This document shows, one piece after another, positions 41,401-49,647 of a stretch of 64,000 nt of DNA (positions are counted from its first letter, which is position 1; the number at the start of each line of letters is the position of its first letter). Position numbers and translations under genes: made by a program. Location: NCBI GenBank assembly GCA_021325455.1, contig JAJPHD010000013.1, positions 17,979 through 81,978 on the forward strand, written 5' to 3'. The notes beneath the pieces are model-generated. The model saw only the letters and a program-made list of their open reading frames with translations. It searched no databases and was not told the origin of the DNA. Source of the stretch: Actinomycetota bacterium. GTDB taxonomy: Bacteria > Actinomycetota > Acidimicrobiia > Acidimicrobiales > JAJPHD01.

Positions 41401-42122
41401 CGATGGCGGGCGGCCCGGACAGCCAGGACCTCCCAGCTGCCAGGTCGGTGCTGGCCGTCTGCGCCCATCCCGACGACGAGAGCTTCGGGCTCGGAGCGGT
41501 GCTTGACCGCTTCGTCGAGAACGGCGCCCTGGTGTCCGTGCTGTGCTTCACCCGCGGGGAGGCCTCCACTCTTGGCATCACCGAGGCGGCTCTTGACGAG
41601 CTGCGCAGCGCCGAGCTGGCCCGGGCCGCTGCCGAGCTCGGCGTCGCCCGGGTGGAGCTGACCGCTCATCCTGACGGCTCGTTGGAGTCGGAACCCCTGG
41701 ACCAGCTGGCCGCCGAGGTGGCGGCCATGGCCCTGGAGGTGGGTGCGGAGCTGCTGGTCGTCTTCGATGAAGACGGCGTCACGGACCACCCCGATCACCG
41801 CCGTGCCACCCAGGCTGCTCTGGCCGGCGCCCCTGGACTGGCGGCGCTGGCCTGGACCGTCCCCCGGAGCGTCTCTCAGGTCCTCAACGCCGAGCTGGGC
41901 ACCACCTTCATCGGGCGTCCCGAGGAAGAGATCGACCTGGTGCTGCGGGTGGACCGCGCTCGTCAGCATCGAGCGATCGCCTGCCACCAGAGCCAGTCCA
42001 CCAACAACCCCGTGCTCAGGAGACGGCTCGAACTGCTAGGTGATACCGAGTCGCTGCACTGGCTTCGCAAGGCAGATCCTCACGTTCCCCCCCGGCTCCC
42101 CCACCACCCGAGGAGGCCCTAG
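41397..42122 (+). CDS. PIG-L/MshB-family deacetylase
   Basis: 241 residues. AVCAHPDDESFGLGAVLDRF carries the zinc-binding HPDDE motif; FDEDGVTDHPDHRRATQAAL supplies the third His ligand region. In actinomycetes this family includes MshB (mycothiol synthesis) and Mca (mycothiol S-conjugate amidase). Its place behind thioredoxin and DUF302 (ATGA overlap) in an operon with a CsoR-type operator fits a role in handling thiol conjugates, but the substrate is not shown. The last 15 residues are Pro/His/Arg-rich. Confidence 0.85.
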   Translation: MTMAGGPDSQDLPAARSVLAVCAHPDDESFGLGAVLDRFVENGALVSVLCFTRGEASTLGITEAALDELRSAELARAAAELGVARVELTAHPDGSLESEPLDQLAAEVAAMALEVGAELLVVFDEDGVTDHPDHRRATQAALAGAPGLAALAWTVPRSVSQVLNAELGTTFIGRPEEEIDLVLRVDRARQHRAIACHQSQSTNNPVLRRRLELLGDTESLHWLRKADPHVPPRLPHHPRRP

Positions 42123-42252
42123 TCGAGGCCGAGGGCCCGCCGGGCGCCCCGGCACCGAGCCTGCCGTCCTCTGCCAGGCCGGGCTCCTCGGCCACTCCTG
42201 GGCCGAGCTCCCCGCTCTCCGAGCGAGTGGCAGGCCCGGCTTCATCTCTGTG

Positions 42253-42268
42253 ATACCCTACTGGGTAT
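42253..42268. promoter_or_regulatory. CsoR/CstR-type operator, site 2, overlapping a start codon
   Basis: ATACCC-TACT-GGGTAT, a perfect dyad. The -10 hexamer TACCCT (42254-42259) lies inside it, and its last two bases are the first two of the ATG at 42267, so repressor, polymerase and start codon share the same 20 bp. Confidence 0.65.
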
Positions 42269-42461
42269 GTGCAGAATGGTGACGTGCCGGAAGTGCGGGC
42301 GACCCTCCTGGCGGGGGTGCGGTGCCCATGTCGAGCAGGTGCTCGGACATGTTCCCAAGTCGGAGCGGTGCCGGTGCAGAGAGGAGGCAGCCCCGTCTCG
42401 TCGTGGCTGGTGGCAACGGGTCGTCGGCGACCGGGGCCCCTCCCAGGTTCCTCAGCGCTAG
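42267..42461 (+). CDS. Small Cys-rich (zinc-ribbon-like) protein
   Basis: 64 residues. MCRMVTCRKCGRPSWRGCGAH and VPKSERCRCR give seven Cys, with CxxC pairs (TCRKC, CRC), plus GCGAHVEQVLGHVP, a pattern I know from small conserved actinobacterial proteins with no assigned function. The ATG is 7 nt after TACCCT, so the mRNA is leaderless, and it is overlapped by a CsoR-type operator. The last 25 residues are not family-like. It probably binds zinc or copper, or senses thiols. Confidence 0.65.
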   Translation: MCRMVTCRKCGRPSWRGCGAHVEQVLGHVPKSERCRCREEAAPSRRGWWQRVVGDRGPSQVPQR

Positions 42462-42757
42462 GCATCGAGACGGGCTCCTCCACCCACCGCCGCCGGGCCG
42501 CATCCAGCGCGACGAGCTCGGCACATGGGCCGCCCGTGAGGTGGTAGCGGTTCACCCCACGAAGGGCGGCCCATCCTCGGCCCGGACAGCCGCTCCCATC
42601 GTGTGCACACCGGTCCCGTTTGGGACCAGCAGCGGTCGATCGTGGACCGGTCAGTTCGACCAGCTCCCCCTCGTCGTCGGTCAGGTCCCGGCGCAGATCG
42701 AGGCTGACGGCCACCGTGCCCGTAGCGGCCATTGGAGATCAATGCCATGATCTCGGC
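42462..42757. other. Intergenic region, no gene seen
   Basis: This 296-bp stretch between the Cys-rich small gene and the DinB-like gene has open frames on both strands, but none with a ribosome site or recognisable protein features. Near its end CATGAT (42746-42751) lies 6 nt before the next ATG, a possible leaderless -10. Confidence 0.5.
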
Positions 42758-43453
42758 ATGGAGTTCATCGGCCAGGATCTGTCCGGCGTGCGGTTCACTC
42801 GCTGCCTGCTGCCCGGCGCTGTCATCCGAGGGTCCGACGTCACCGGGATGGAAATCGATGACCCCCATCTTCCCGAGGTTTCCCTGTGGGTCAACGACGT
42901 CAACGTCGTCCCGTTCGTAGAGGGCGAGCTCAACCGCCGCTTCCCCGGCCGCGAGCTGAAGGCGGCGACCACCCCCGACGGTTTGCGCGCCGCCTGGGCG
43001 GCGGTCGAGGAGACGTGGGCAGCCGCCCTGCCCACCGCCATTGGGCTCCAGGACGTCTCCGTCGACGGTGAGTGGAGCTTCTCCCAGACTCTTCGCCATC
43101 TCGTGATGGCCACCAACGCCTGGCTCCATGGCACGATCCTCGGCCGGGAGAAGCCGTTCCACTGGATTGGCCAGCCCTTCGCCGAGTACGAGCTGGAGGG
43201 GGGCGACATGACGATCTTCCGGGAGCCGGCGTCGTACGAAGAGGTCCTCGCCATCCGTGGTGACCACCAAAAGATGGTCCGCGACTACCTGGACACCGTC
43301 ACCGAGGAAGTGCTCGCCGAGACCCGCCCCCATCCATGGACACCCGAGCACCGCGTCACCATCCTCCACTGCCTGCATGTCATCCTCAACGAAGAGTGGG
43401 AGCACCACCGGTACGCTGTCCGCGACCTCCGGAAGGCCGAAGTGGACACGTGA
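42758..43453 (+). CDS. DinB-like four-helix protein with short pentapeptide-type N-terminus
   Basis: 231 residues. The N-terminus EFIGQDLSGVRFTRCLLPGAVIRGSDVTG has pentapeptide-like spacing (D/S-L-x-G). The rest is a DinB-superfamily bundle: GEWSFSQTLRHLVMATNAWL (metal His), HQKMVRDYLDTV, and ILHCLHVILNEEWEHHRYAVRDL (HxxxExEHH). These proteins bind a metal and often use mycothiol or bacillithiol as cofactor. Start by leaderless spacing after CATGAT. Convergent with the cysteine-desulfurase gene. The reaction is unknown. Confidence 0.75.
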   Translation: MEFIGQDLSGVRFTRCLLPGAVIRGSDVTGMEIDDPHLPEVSLWVNDVNVVPFVEGELNRRFPGRELKAATTPDGLRAAWAAVEETWAAALPTAIGLQDVSVDGEWSFSQTLRHLVMATNAWLHGTILGREKPFHWIGQPFAEYELEGGDMTIFREPASYEEVLAIRGDHQKMVRDYLDTVTEEVLAETRPHPWTPEHRVTILHCLHVILNEEWEHHRYAVRDLRKAEVDT

Positions 43454-43470
43454 CGGGTCTCCCGCCTGCG

Positions 43471-44850
43471 CTATCCGGGCGAACAGGCGCCCCCGTGGAG
43501 ACGGATCTCTTCCCGCCACGGTGTGACATCGGGGTCGGGCCGGAAGTCACCGGTGCGAGCGTCTTGGTGGTAAGAGGCGAGGGGCGGATCGCCCGCTGCT
43601 ATGCGGTTGAGCGCCTCCAGGAGGCGATCGACATCGCCTTCAGTGGTGTTGATGCCGCAGCTGGCCCGCACCGCCCCGGGCATGTGGCGCCGGTCGCCGC
43701 GGCGCACCTCGCTGCGGTAGGTGGCCACCTCGCTCGCCGACAGGCCCAGCAGGCGCATGAGGTAGGGATGGGCGCAGAAGCAGCCGTGGCGGACGCCGAT
43801 GCCCTCCTCGGCAGCCAGGCGAGCTGCCACCAGCCCATGGGGTATGCCCTCAACCGTGAAGGCGGCGACCGGCAGGGTCTCTTGCCCGGAACTGGGCCCG
43901 AGCAGCCGCACCCCCGGGATGGATGCCAGGCCCCCGCGTAGCTGCCGGGCCAGTCTGCGGTCGTGGTCGGCTATGGCCTCCCAGCCGATGTCGCCCAGGA
44001 CGTCCATGGCCCCGTGGAGGGCCACCGCCCCGACCACGTTGGGGGATCCGGCCTCCTCGCGCTCCGGGGGCTCGGTCCAGACCACCTCGCCCAGGTCGAC
44101 CAGGTCGACGGCACCGCCCCCAGCAAGGAACGGGTCGCCATCGGCAAATGCGGCTCGGGGCCCGATGAGCACTCCGGCCCCGAACGGGGCGTACATCTTG
44201 TGACCACTGAACGCCACGAAGTCTGCGCCTTCGTATAGGCGTCGATGAGGTGCGAGCTGGGCGGCGTCGACCACTACCGGTACGCCCCGGCGGTGGGCGG
44301 CGGCGATGATCGTGTCGACAGGCGGAAGCCATCCGGTGATGTTCGAGGCACCGGTGACGGCCACGAGGGCCGGGCGGGGACGTTCGTCGAGGGCCGCCTC
44401 AACGTCCTCGAGGGAGAAGGTACCCTCGGGTCCGCACTCCACATGACGGCACGTGGCGACCCGGGCCCATGGCAGCAGGTTGGCGTGGTGCTCGACCACG
44501 GTAGTCACGACCACATCGGTGGGAGCCAGGCGCAGGCGGTAGGCGAGATGGTTGAGCGCCTCGGTGGTGTTGCGGCAGATGATGGCCACATCGTCGCCTC
44601 CGGCGCGCCCGGCAAAGGTCAGCGCCGCCTCGCGGGCCTCCTCGTAGGCGGCGGTGGAAAGGCGGGACTTGTAGCCCGCCCCTCGGTGGACGCTTGAGTA
44701 CCAGGGTACGAACTCGTCCACCCTCTTCATGACCGAGGGCAGCGCAGCGGTGGAGGCGGCGGCGTCCAGGGACAGGTACGGTCGCCTCCTGCCGTCGAGG
44801 CAGGGCACCGGCGTGCCGTCTCCGACCAGCGGGAGCGGAGGAGCTCTCAC
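43471..44850 (-). CDS. Class V aminotransferase, cysteine desulfurase (SufS/Csd)-like
   Basis: 459 residues. PLP lysine in VAFSGHKMYAPFG, the pyridine-binding Asp in VVVDAAQLAPHR, TTVVEHHANLLPW, and a catalytic-type Cys loop VRHGCFCAHPYLMRL. This is the group that removes sulfur from cysteine (SufS-like) or related class V enzymes. The GTG at 44850 overlaps the Hsp20 stop as GTGA, an unusual coupling to a small heat-shock protein. There are no suf scaffold genes here, so it could serve persulfide production or thiolation instead. Confidence 0.78.
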   Translation of the reverse strand: MRAPPLPLVGDGTPVPCLDGRRRPYLSLDAAASTAALPSVMKRVDEFVPWYSSVHRGAGYKSRLSTAAYEEAREAALTFAGRAGGDDVAIICRNTTEALNHLAYRLRLAPTDVVVTTVVEHHANLLPWARVATCRHVECGPEGTFSLEDVEAALDERPRPALVAVTGASNITGWLPPVDTIIAAAHRRGVPVVVDAAQLAPHRRLYEGADFVAFSGHKMYAPFGAGVLIGPRAAFADGDPFLAGGGAVDLVDLGEVVWTEPPEREEAGSPNVVGAVALHGAMDVLGDIGWEAIADHDRRLARQLRGGLASIPGVRLLGPSSGQETLPVAAFTVEGIPHGLVAARLAAEEGIGVRHGCFCAHPYLMRLLGLSASEVATYRSEVRRGDRRHMPGAVRASCGINTTEGDVDRLLEALNRIAAGDPPLASYHQDARTGDFRPDPDVTPWREEIRLHGGACSPG

Positions 44851-45263
44851 GAGTCCCGGAGCGGGGCAGCCGAGGAAGAGGCCACCTCGACCCGACGAGG
44901 TTTGGCTCCCTCGGCCACTGGTACCCGGAGATGGAGCACCCCATCGACGTAGGACGCCTTGACCTCGTCTGCCTCCAGGCTCTCACCCAGCAGCAGCTGA
45001 CGGGTGAAGATCCCCTGCGGCCGCTCGCACACGACGGTCTCGGTCCCCTCGTCGCTCCAGTACCGCTCGGCCTTGACCGTGAGCACGCTCCTCTCCACCG
45101 TCACCTCGATGGACTCCGGCCTCACGCCGGGCAGATCGAGGTCGAGGTGAAGCTGCTCGCCCTTGCGGTAGGCGTCGAGAGGCATCGCATAGGTGATCCT
45201 CTCATCACGCAGGGGTTCGAAGAGTCGCTCGAGCTCGTGGAAGGGATCGAATCGCACCAACAT
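44847..45263 (-). CDS. Small heat-shock protein (Hsp20), copy 1
   Basis: 138 residues from the ATG at 45263 (AAGGAGG upstream). Alpha-crystallin domain: AYRKGEQLHLDLDLPGVRPESIEVTVERSVLTVKAER, then GIFTRQLLLGESLEADEVKASYVDGVLHLRVPV. The C-terminal IxI/V anchor is weak (RRVEVAS). It is an ATP-independent chaperone that holds unfolded proteins. Followed by the cysteine desulfurase with a GTGA overlap and preceded by an unknown gene 31 bp upstream. Confidence 0.93.
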   Translation of the reverse strand: MLVRFDPFHELERLFEPLRDERITYAMPLDAYRKGEQLHLDLDLPGVRPESIEVTVERSVLTVKAERYWSDEGTETVVCERPQGIFTRQLLLGESLEADEVKASYVDGVLHLRVPVAEGAKPRRVEVASSSAAPLRDS

Positions 45264-45294
45264 CTCTACCTCCTTGCTGGTTGGGACTTCTTCG

Positions 45295-45927
45295 TCACCG
45301 TTGAACACCATGAGCCGATCGGTCGGTGGGGCCGAAGGTCACAACCTCTCGGCCAGTGAGGCGCCAGGCAGCCTGGCTGGGGGCTGCGGGACCAGGACGG
45401 GCATGGGCCCCGGCCGCAACCGAGGATGCCTCCGCCACCCGCTCCGGGTTCATGGTGCGGACAGGGCCGGTCCCGTCGAGGTCCCGGAGGGTCACCAGCA
45501 CCCTGTGCAGGGAGTGCAGAGCAGCTTCGAGGTTGACGGACGAGACGTTGTCGGGGCGCCTCCCGAGATGCTGGGCCAGCTCGCTGGCGAGCCCCTGGAG
45601 CCTGGCGACGAGCTCTGGGAGAGCCTCCGTCCGGCTGGTGGGGGCCTCTTCTGGAGCCCTGGGCCCAGGACCGCCTCTCTCTCCGGGGGCCGGCACAGGC
45701 AGGGCGCTACTCTGCTCGGCCGCCAGGTCGGCCCGCCCGTACGCCGGATGGCAGTTCCAGCTCCTGAGGAACCCTTGGGCCTGTCGGTAATCCCCGGCCC
45801 GAGGGCCGCCTTCTCGGGGGGCACAGAGAGCGATGACCCCCGTGTGCCCTGCGCCTCTCGGTTCGGCACCAGCCCCGCGGTGGTTCCGGTCGGCTGCTGT
45901 CTGTGCTGGGAGCTTGTCAGCCGTCAT
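45295..45927 (-). CDS. Hypothetical protein
   Basis: 210 residues, supported by GGAGGTG 7 nt before the ATG at 45927 and by its place 31 bp upstream of hsp20 on the same strand. I do not recognise the sequence. The middle (LPELVARLQGLASELAQHLG, NLEAALHSLHRVLVTLRDL) looks helical; the ends are Pro/Ala/Arg-rich and disordered-looking. Long open frames on the other strand reduce certainty that this is coding. Confidence 0.45.
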   Translation of the reverse strand: MTADKLPAQTAADRNHRGAGAEPRGAGHTGVIALCAPREGGPRAGDYRQAQGFLRSWNCHPAYGRADLAAEQSSALPVPAPGERGGPGPRAPEEAPTSRTEALPELVARLQGLASELAQHLGRRPDNVSSVNLEAALHSLHRVLVTLRDLDGTGPVRTMNPERVAEASSVAAGAHARPGPAAPSQAAWRLTGREVVTFGPTDRSAHGVQR

Positions 45928-46066
45928 CTCGGTGCACCTCCTGGGCCCATCGTGCAAGAGCCAGGGGCGGGCCGTCAGGGCCGAAAGTCCCTACCGCACT
46001 GAGTTGCGCCGACTGGGAGAGGCGCTCCTGGCAGGTGGTCGGGAGGCTCAGCTCGGGGAGCCGCCG

Positions 46067-46336
46067 TCAGTGCCCAGCGTGCGACATCTGGTCTCGACCT
46101 CGCAAGGTGTCGAGCCGGCGGCGGTACTCCTCGGCGTCGATCTCCCCGGAGGCGAACCGCCGAGCGAGGATCCGCTCGGGATCCTCGGCGGCTCGAGCTG
46201 GCGTGGAGCCCGCCCCCCGGACCCTCGCGACCAGGGCCACGATCCCCCCGAGGACCAGGCCCCAGAAGACCACCATGCCAGCCGTCCCGAGGAGCCATCC
46301 CCACCAGTGCATCCCCGAACCCCAGTACCACATCAT
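46067..46336 (-). CDS. Small membrane protein with SHOCT-type C-terminal domain
   Basis: 89 residues from the ATG at 46336 (AAGGAGG 9 nt upstream). One Trp-rich transmembrane helix (MMWYWGSGMHWWGWLLGTAGMVVFWGLVLGGI) is followed by a cytoplasmic SHOCT motif (EDPERILARRFASGEIDAEEYRRRLDTL). SHOCT domains occur in many stress-related membrane proteins and probably mediate oligomerisation. It lies among heat- and stress-response genes. Confidence 0.75.
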   Translation of the reverse strand: MMWYWGSGMHWWGWLLGTAGMVVFWGLVLGGIVALVARVRGAGSTPARAAEDPERILARRFASGEIDAEEYRRRLDTLRGRDQMSHAGH

Positions 46337-46457
46337 TGTCCTCGACCTCCTTCTGGTCACGGACTCAAGTTCGTCCTCTCCCACCATGAAGCTTTGGGCC
46401 AGTGGGGACCAGGGCCCTTTGTCCTCCCCGGCCACCGCCTCCCGGGGAGACCGGCCC

Positions 46458-46943
46458 TCAACAAGCCGAGGCAGCTGCGTGCTGCGGCGCCTGCCTACCC
46501 AGGGCGGCGCAGGCCGAGGTCAGAAAGGCACGGATGGTCGACTCTGCCAGGCGATGGAGCACCAAGCGGTCCAGACCTCGGCCTAGCGCTCCGCCCGGCG
46601 GCTCGTATCGGCCCCGCAGCACGAGCTGGGTCTGGCCCTCACCGAGGGGCGCCACTTCCAGGTCACCCTCCAGGGCCGGGAACAGCGAGGCGCCCCCCGA
46701 GGCGACCCAGCAGAAGGAGAGGAGAACGCAGTCGCCGTGCCTACGCAGGCGAGTGGAGCGGATCTCGACGGTCTTGGAAAGGACAGCCGGCCACCCGGAA
46801 GGACCGACCTTGGACCGCAAACGTTCACCCTCGGCACGGGCCCCCTCGAGCGCCGTACCGAGCAGAGCCTTGGTTCCCGCGCCCAGGCAGGCCACCACCT
46901 CCTCGAAGGGCACGTCCATGACCTGGAAGTCCTGCACGAACAT
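46458..46943 (-). CDS. SRPBCC-like protein, unknown function
   Basis: 161 residues. Pattern of a START/SRPBCC helix-grip fold: FVQDFQVMDVPFEEVVACL at the N-terminus, strands around VLLSFCWVASGGASLFPALEGDLEVAPLGEGQTQLVLRGRYEPPGG, and a long C-terminal helix LDRLVLHRLAESTIRAFLTS. Such proteins bind lipophilic ligands. It starts 3 bp after the universal-stress gene, so they form one unit. No function can be assigned. Confidence 0.65.
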   Translation of the reverse strand: MFVQDFQVMDVPFEEVVACLGAGTKALLGTALEGARAEGERLRSKVGPSGWPAVLSKTVEIRSTRLRRHGDCVLLSFCWVASGGASLFPALEGDLEVAPLGEGQTQLVLRGRYEPPGGALGRGLDRLVLHRLAESTIRAFLTSACAALGRQAPQHAAASAC

Positions 46944-46946
46944 CGC

Positions 46947-47420
46947 TCACCCCCTCTGGCGCACGATCACGACGGGGCAGTGGGCGTGGTGAGCCACCTG
47001 GCTGCTGACCGACCCGAGCAGCAAGCCCGAGAACCCCCCCCTGCCCCGTGACCCCACTACGACCAGATCCGCCCCCTCGGCGGCATCCAGAATGGCCTTG
47101 GCCGCTGGGCCTTCTCTGACCTCGCGGACCACCGGCACCTGGGGGACCTCCCCGAGGACCGTGGCCACCTGCTCCTCGAGAGCGGCTGCTGCCTCCTTGC
47201 CCCAGTCCTCGAAGTCGTTCGGGAGGACCACGTAGGCGCCGTAACTGACCGAGGGGATGTGCCAGGCCCGGACCACCTTCAGCCTCGCCCCTCGCAGACG
47301 AGCCTCATCCGCCGCCCAGCGCAGGGCAGCCGACGACCCCCTGGATCCGTCCACGCCCACCACCACGGAGCGCTCCGTCCCCGTCGCCTCGCCTCGACCA
47401 AGCTCCTCCGTCCGGGCCAT
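46947..47420 (-). CDS. Universal stress protein (UspA family)
   Basis: 157 residues from the ATG at 47420, with AGGAGGTG upstream. SVVVGVDGSRGSSAALRWAADEA opens the fold, and VVGSRGRGGFSGLLLGSVSSQVAHHAHCPVVIVR is the ATP-binding G-x2-G-x9-G-S pattern. It is an ATP-binding-type Usp, expected to be induced under energy or oxygen stress. First gene of Usp-SRPBCC, followed by the SHOCT gene. Confidence 0.93.
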   Translation of the reverse strand: MARTEELGRGEATGTERSVVVGVDGSRGSSAALRWAADEARLRGARLKVVRAWHIPSVSYGAYVVLPNDFEDWGKEAAAALEEQVATVLGEVPQVPVVREVREGPAAKAILDAAEGADLVVVGSRGRGGFSGLLLGSVSSQVAHHAHCPVVIVRQRG

Positions 47421-47573
47421 CACCCTCACCTCCTGCTCCCAGCATGGCGTCCCGATCAGGAGACGGGTTAGGGACCTTTGGCCTATCCTGCGACCTGGAC
47501 CGGACAAACCGCTCCGGGCCGGCGTCCACCTGAGGGTCCGGGAAGACGAGCTCCCGCCGACGCCATCCCGTGA

Positions 47574-48584
47574 TCAGCCACCGGGGACCAGCACGAGGCG
47601 GACGCCTCGAGCTTCCCCCGCCTCGAGGCGCCGGTGCGCTTCGGCGGCTGCCGACAGGGGCATCGCTTCCACACGTCGGGGCAGGAGTGCCCCCATGCCG
47701 AGGAGCTGGTTCACCCGGGCTGCTGCCTCGGCGAGCTCGGCGGTGGTGGCGGTGCTGATGGCAAACCCCACCACCGTCAGGTCCTGGGTGTAGATGCGCC
47801 CGATGGGGACCTGCGGGCGCTCCCCCATCCCGGCCATCACGACGATGCGCCCCCTGGGCGCCGCCAGGTCGACGGCCAGGTCGAGGTTCTGATGACCCGA
47901 CGTGTCGAGTTGGACGTCTACCCGGTGACCGGCAGCATCCCGGAGCGTGTCGACGAGGTCCCCGTCCCGGTAGTCGAAAGCCGCCTCGGCTCCTAGGCGG
48001 CGGCACTCGTCGAGGTCACCAGCAGCGGCGGTGGCGAGGACCCGGGCCCCGGCGTGGACGGCGATCACGATCGCAGCCCGCCCGACGTGGCCGGCACCAC
48101 CGCCGATGAGCACGGTCTGGCCCGCCCGCAGCGCTCCATGGGTGACGAGGCCTAGGTAAGCGGAGGCCGCCGGGTGCAGGACGGCCACGGCTGGCACCGG
48201 GCTCGCCCCCTCGGGGAGGTGGTAGAGACGATCGACGGGGACCACAGCGAACTCGGCGCTCGGTCCCTGGCGGCCGGCGTGGCCGAGGCTGTTGGACCAG
48301 ACCACCTCCCCCGGGGCAAACCCGGTCACTCCGGGCCCGCAGGCCGCCACCGTGCCGACCACGTCGCGGCCGACGACGAACGGGAATGGAAGTGCGGTGT
48401 CGTAGCGGCCGGAGCGAACCAGGACGTCGACCGGATCGACGGCCACGGCCTGAACGCGCACCAGCACGTCCGTGGGTCCCGGCCGGGGGATCGGTAGCTT
48501 CCCGTAGCGGATCGCCTCGGCAGGGCCGCGCTCGGCGATCCAGGCGGCGTACATCGCTTCGGACAAGGGGGTATCAGCCACCAT
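47574..48584 (-). CDS. Zinc-independent quinone oxidoreductase (MDR family)
   Basis: 336 residues. Medium-chain dehydrogenase fold: PGPTDVLVRVQAVAVDPVDVLVRSGRY, FVVGRDVVGTVAACGPGVTGF, the Rossmann motif VLIGGGAGHVGRAAIVIAVHAGA, and QLDTSGHQNLDLAVDLAAPRGRIVVMAG. It has no catalytic or structural zinc cysteines, as in quinone reductases of the zeta-crystallin type. It uses NADPH to reduce quinones or enones. It overlaps the AlkA-like gene upstream by 11 bp and belongs to the same transcript. Confidence 0.85.
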   Translation of the reverse strand: MVADTPLSEAMYAAWIAERGPAEAIRYGKLPIPRPGPTDVLVRVQAVAVDPVDVLVRSGRYDTALPFPFVVGRDVVGTVAACGPGVTGFAPGEVVWSNSLGHAGRQGPSAEFAVVPVDRLYHLPEGASPVPAVAVLHPAASAYLGLVTHGALRAGQTVLIGGGAGHVGRAAIVIAVHAGARVLATAAAGDLDECRRLGAEAAFDYRDGDLVDTLRDAAGHRVDVQLDTSGHQNLDLAVDLAAPRGRIVVMAGMGERPQVPIGRIYTQDLTVVGFAISTATTAELAEAAARVNQLLGMGALLPRRVEAMPLSAAAEAHRRLEAGEARGVRLVLVPGG

Positions 48585-49647
48585 CAAGTGCTCCAGCCTC
48601 CCGGGTCCGACGAGTCCTTCGGTCCGCAGGCAGGGAGTCGGGGACCGAGGTTCGCCGGGGTGGACGGCGTGAGGACCTGCGCCGTGGCTCCGGCGCAGCC
48701 GCTTCCAGGTAGCCGGCGTCAGCCAGCGCGCCGAGGAGGAGGTGGAAGTAGACCAAGCCGCCGTAGGGCCACCAGTCCTTGGCGAGAGCCATGACCTCGT
48801 CATAGCCGGCAGAAGCTGACAGCTGGAAGCGCCGCCGCAGGTTATTGCGGGCACCGACATCATCCCCCGGGAGGATCCCCGTGCGCCCGAGGCCCCGTAG
48901 GAGGACATATTCTGCGCTCCAGCGCCCGATCCCCGGTAGGCCCACGAGGGTGGCGGCGGCTTGCTCGTCGCCGGCTTGCTCCAAGCCCTCGAGGTCGAGA
49001 ACCCCAGCAGCCGCCCGGCCAGATGCCTCGGTGAGCGTTCTGGCCTTCGCCATGCTGAAGCCGATACGGCGCAAGTCGGACGGATCGGCTGCGGCGAGGC
49101 GCTCGGGGGTCGGGAAGCCGGGGGGAGCACCCCGGAACGGGACCTGCGGCCCGTACCGGGCGGCCAAGCGGTTGAGGAGGTGGATGCCCACCGTCAGGGA
49201 CAGCTGCTGGCAGGCGACAGCATTGACGAGCGCCTCGAAGATGCTGGCGAACCGGGGTGGACGCACGCCCAGGAAGCGCCTGACGAGCCCGGCGATGCGG
49301 CCATCGGCCGCGGCCAGCTCGTAGAAGCCCGTGAGGTCGGCCCCCAGCCCGAGCATCCTCTCCAGGGTGTGACGAACCTCGGCGGTGGCAGCCTCGCTCG
49401 GGGCTTCCCCACGCCAGCGCACCTCGACGCCAAGCTGCTCCCGCCCGGCCTTCCGGCCCGGCTCTTGGCGCACGGCCACCAGCAGGGTCCTCCGGCCGGC
49501 CAGGAGCGTCCTCGTGTAGGTGGTGCCGTCCCAAGCGTCGACGCTGTTGTGCGGCCGTCGCCGCAGCGCCCAGATGGTGAGGTCCAGACGGAAGGGTGGG
49601 TGGACGTCGAAGACGAAGTGCGCCATCCCCCCGCCCTCACCGGTCAT
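48574..49647 (-). CDS. DNA-3-methyladenine glycosylase II (AlkA-like)
   Basis: 357 residues. The HhH-GPD module is intact: FASIFEALVNAVACQQLSLTVGIHLLNRL, a helix-hairpin-helix LVGLPGIGRWSAEYVLLRGLGR and the catalytic Asp in ILPGDDVGARNNL. The N-terminal 90 residues form an AlkA_N-like domain (FRLDLTIWALRRRP). It removes alkylated bases. ATG at 49647 overlaps the DUF59 stop as ATGA; a second ATG at 49626 is also possible. The C-terminal 35 residues are Arg-rich. Second alkylation-repair glycosylase in this window besides tag. Confidence 0.88.
   Translation of the reverse strand: MTGEGGGMAHFVFDVHPPFRLDLTIWALRRRPHNSVDAWDGTTYTRTLLAGRRTLLVAVRQEPGRKAGREQLGVEVRWRGEAPSEAATAEVRHTLERMLGLGADLTGFYELAAADGRIAGLVRRFLGVRPPRFASIFEALVNAVACQQLSLTVGIHLLNRLAARYGPQVPFRGAPPGFPTPERLAAADPSDLRRIGFSMAKARTLTEASGRAAAGVLDLEGLEQAGDEQAAATLVGLPGIGRWSAEYVLLRGLGRTGILPGDDVGARNNLRRRFQLSASAGYDEVMALAKDWWPYGGLVYFHLLLGALADAGYLEAAAPEPRRRSSRRPPRRTSVPDSLPADRRTRRTREAGALDGG

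Noticed and set aside
42016..42732. Minus-strand open frame across the small Cys-rich gene
   Set aside because: Low-complexity protein without motifs; the plus-strand small gene has an operator, promoter and family-like Cys pattern.
45193..46002. Plus-strand open frames opposite the Hsp20 upstream gene
   Set aside because: They have no ribosome site and no recognisable features; the minus-strand frame has GGAGGTG and is in line with hsp20, though it is also uncertain.
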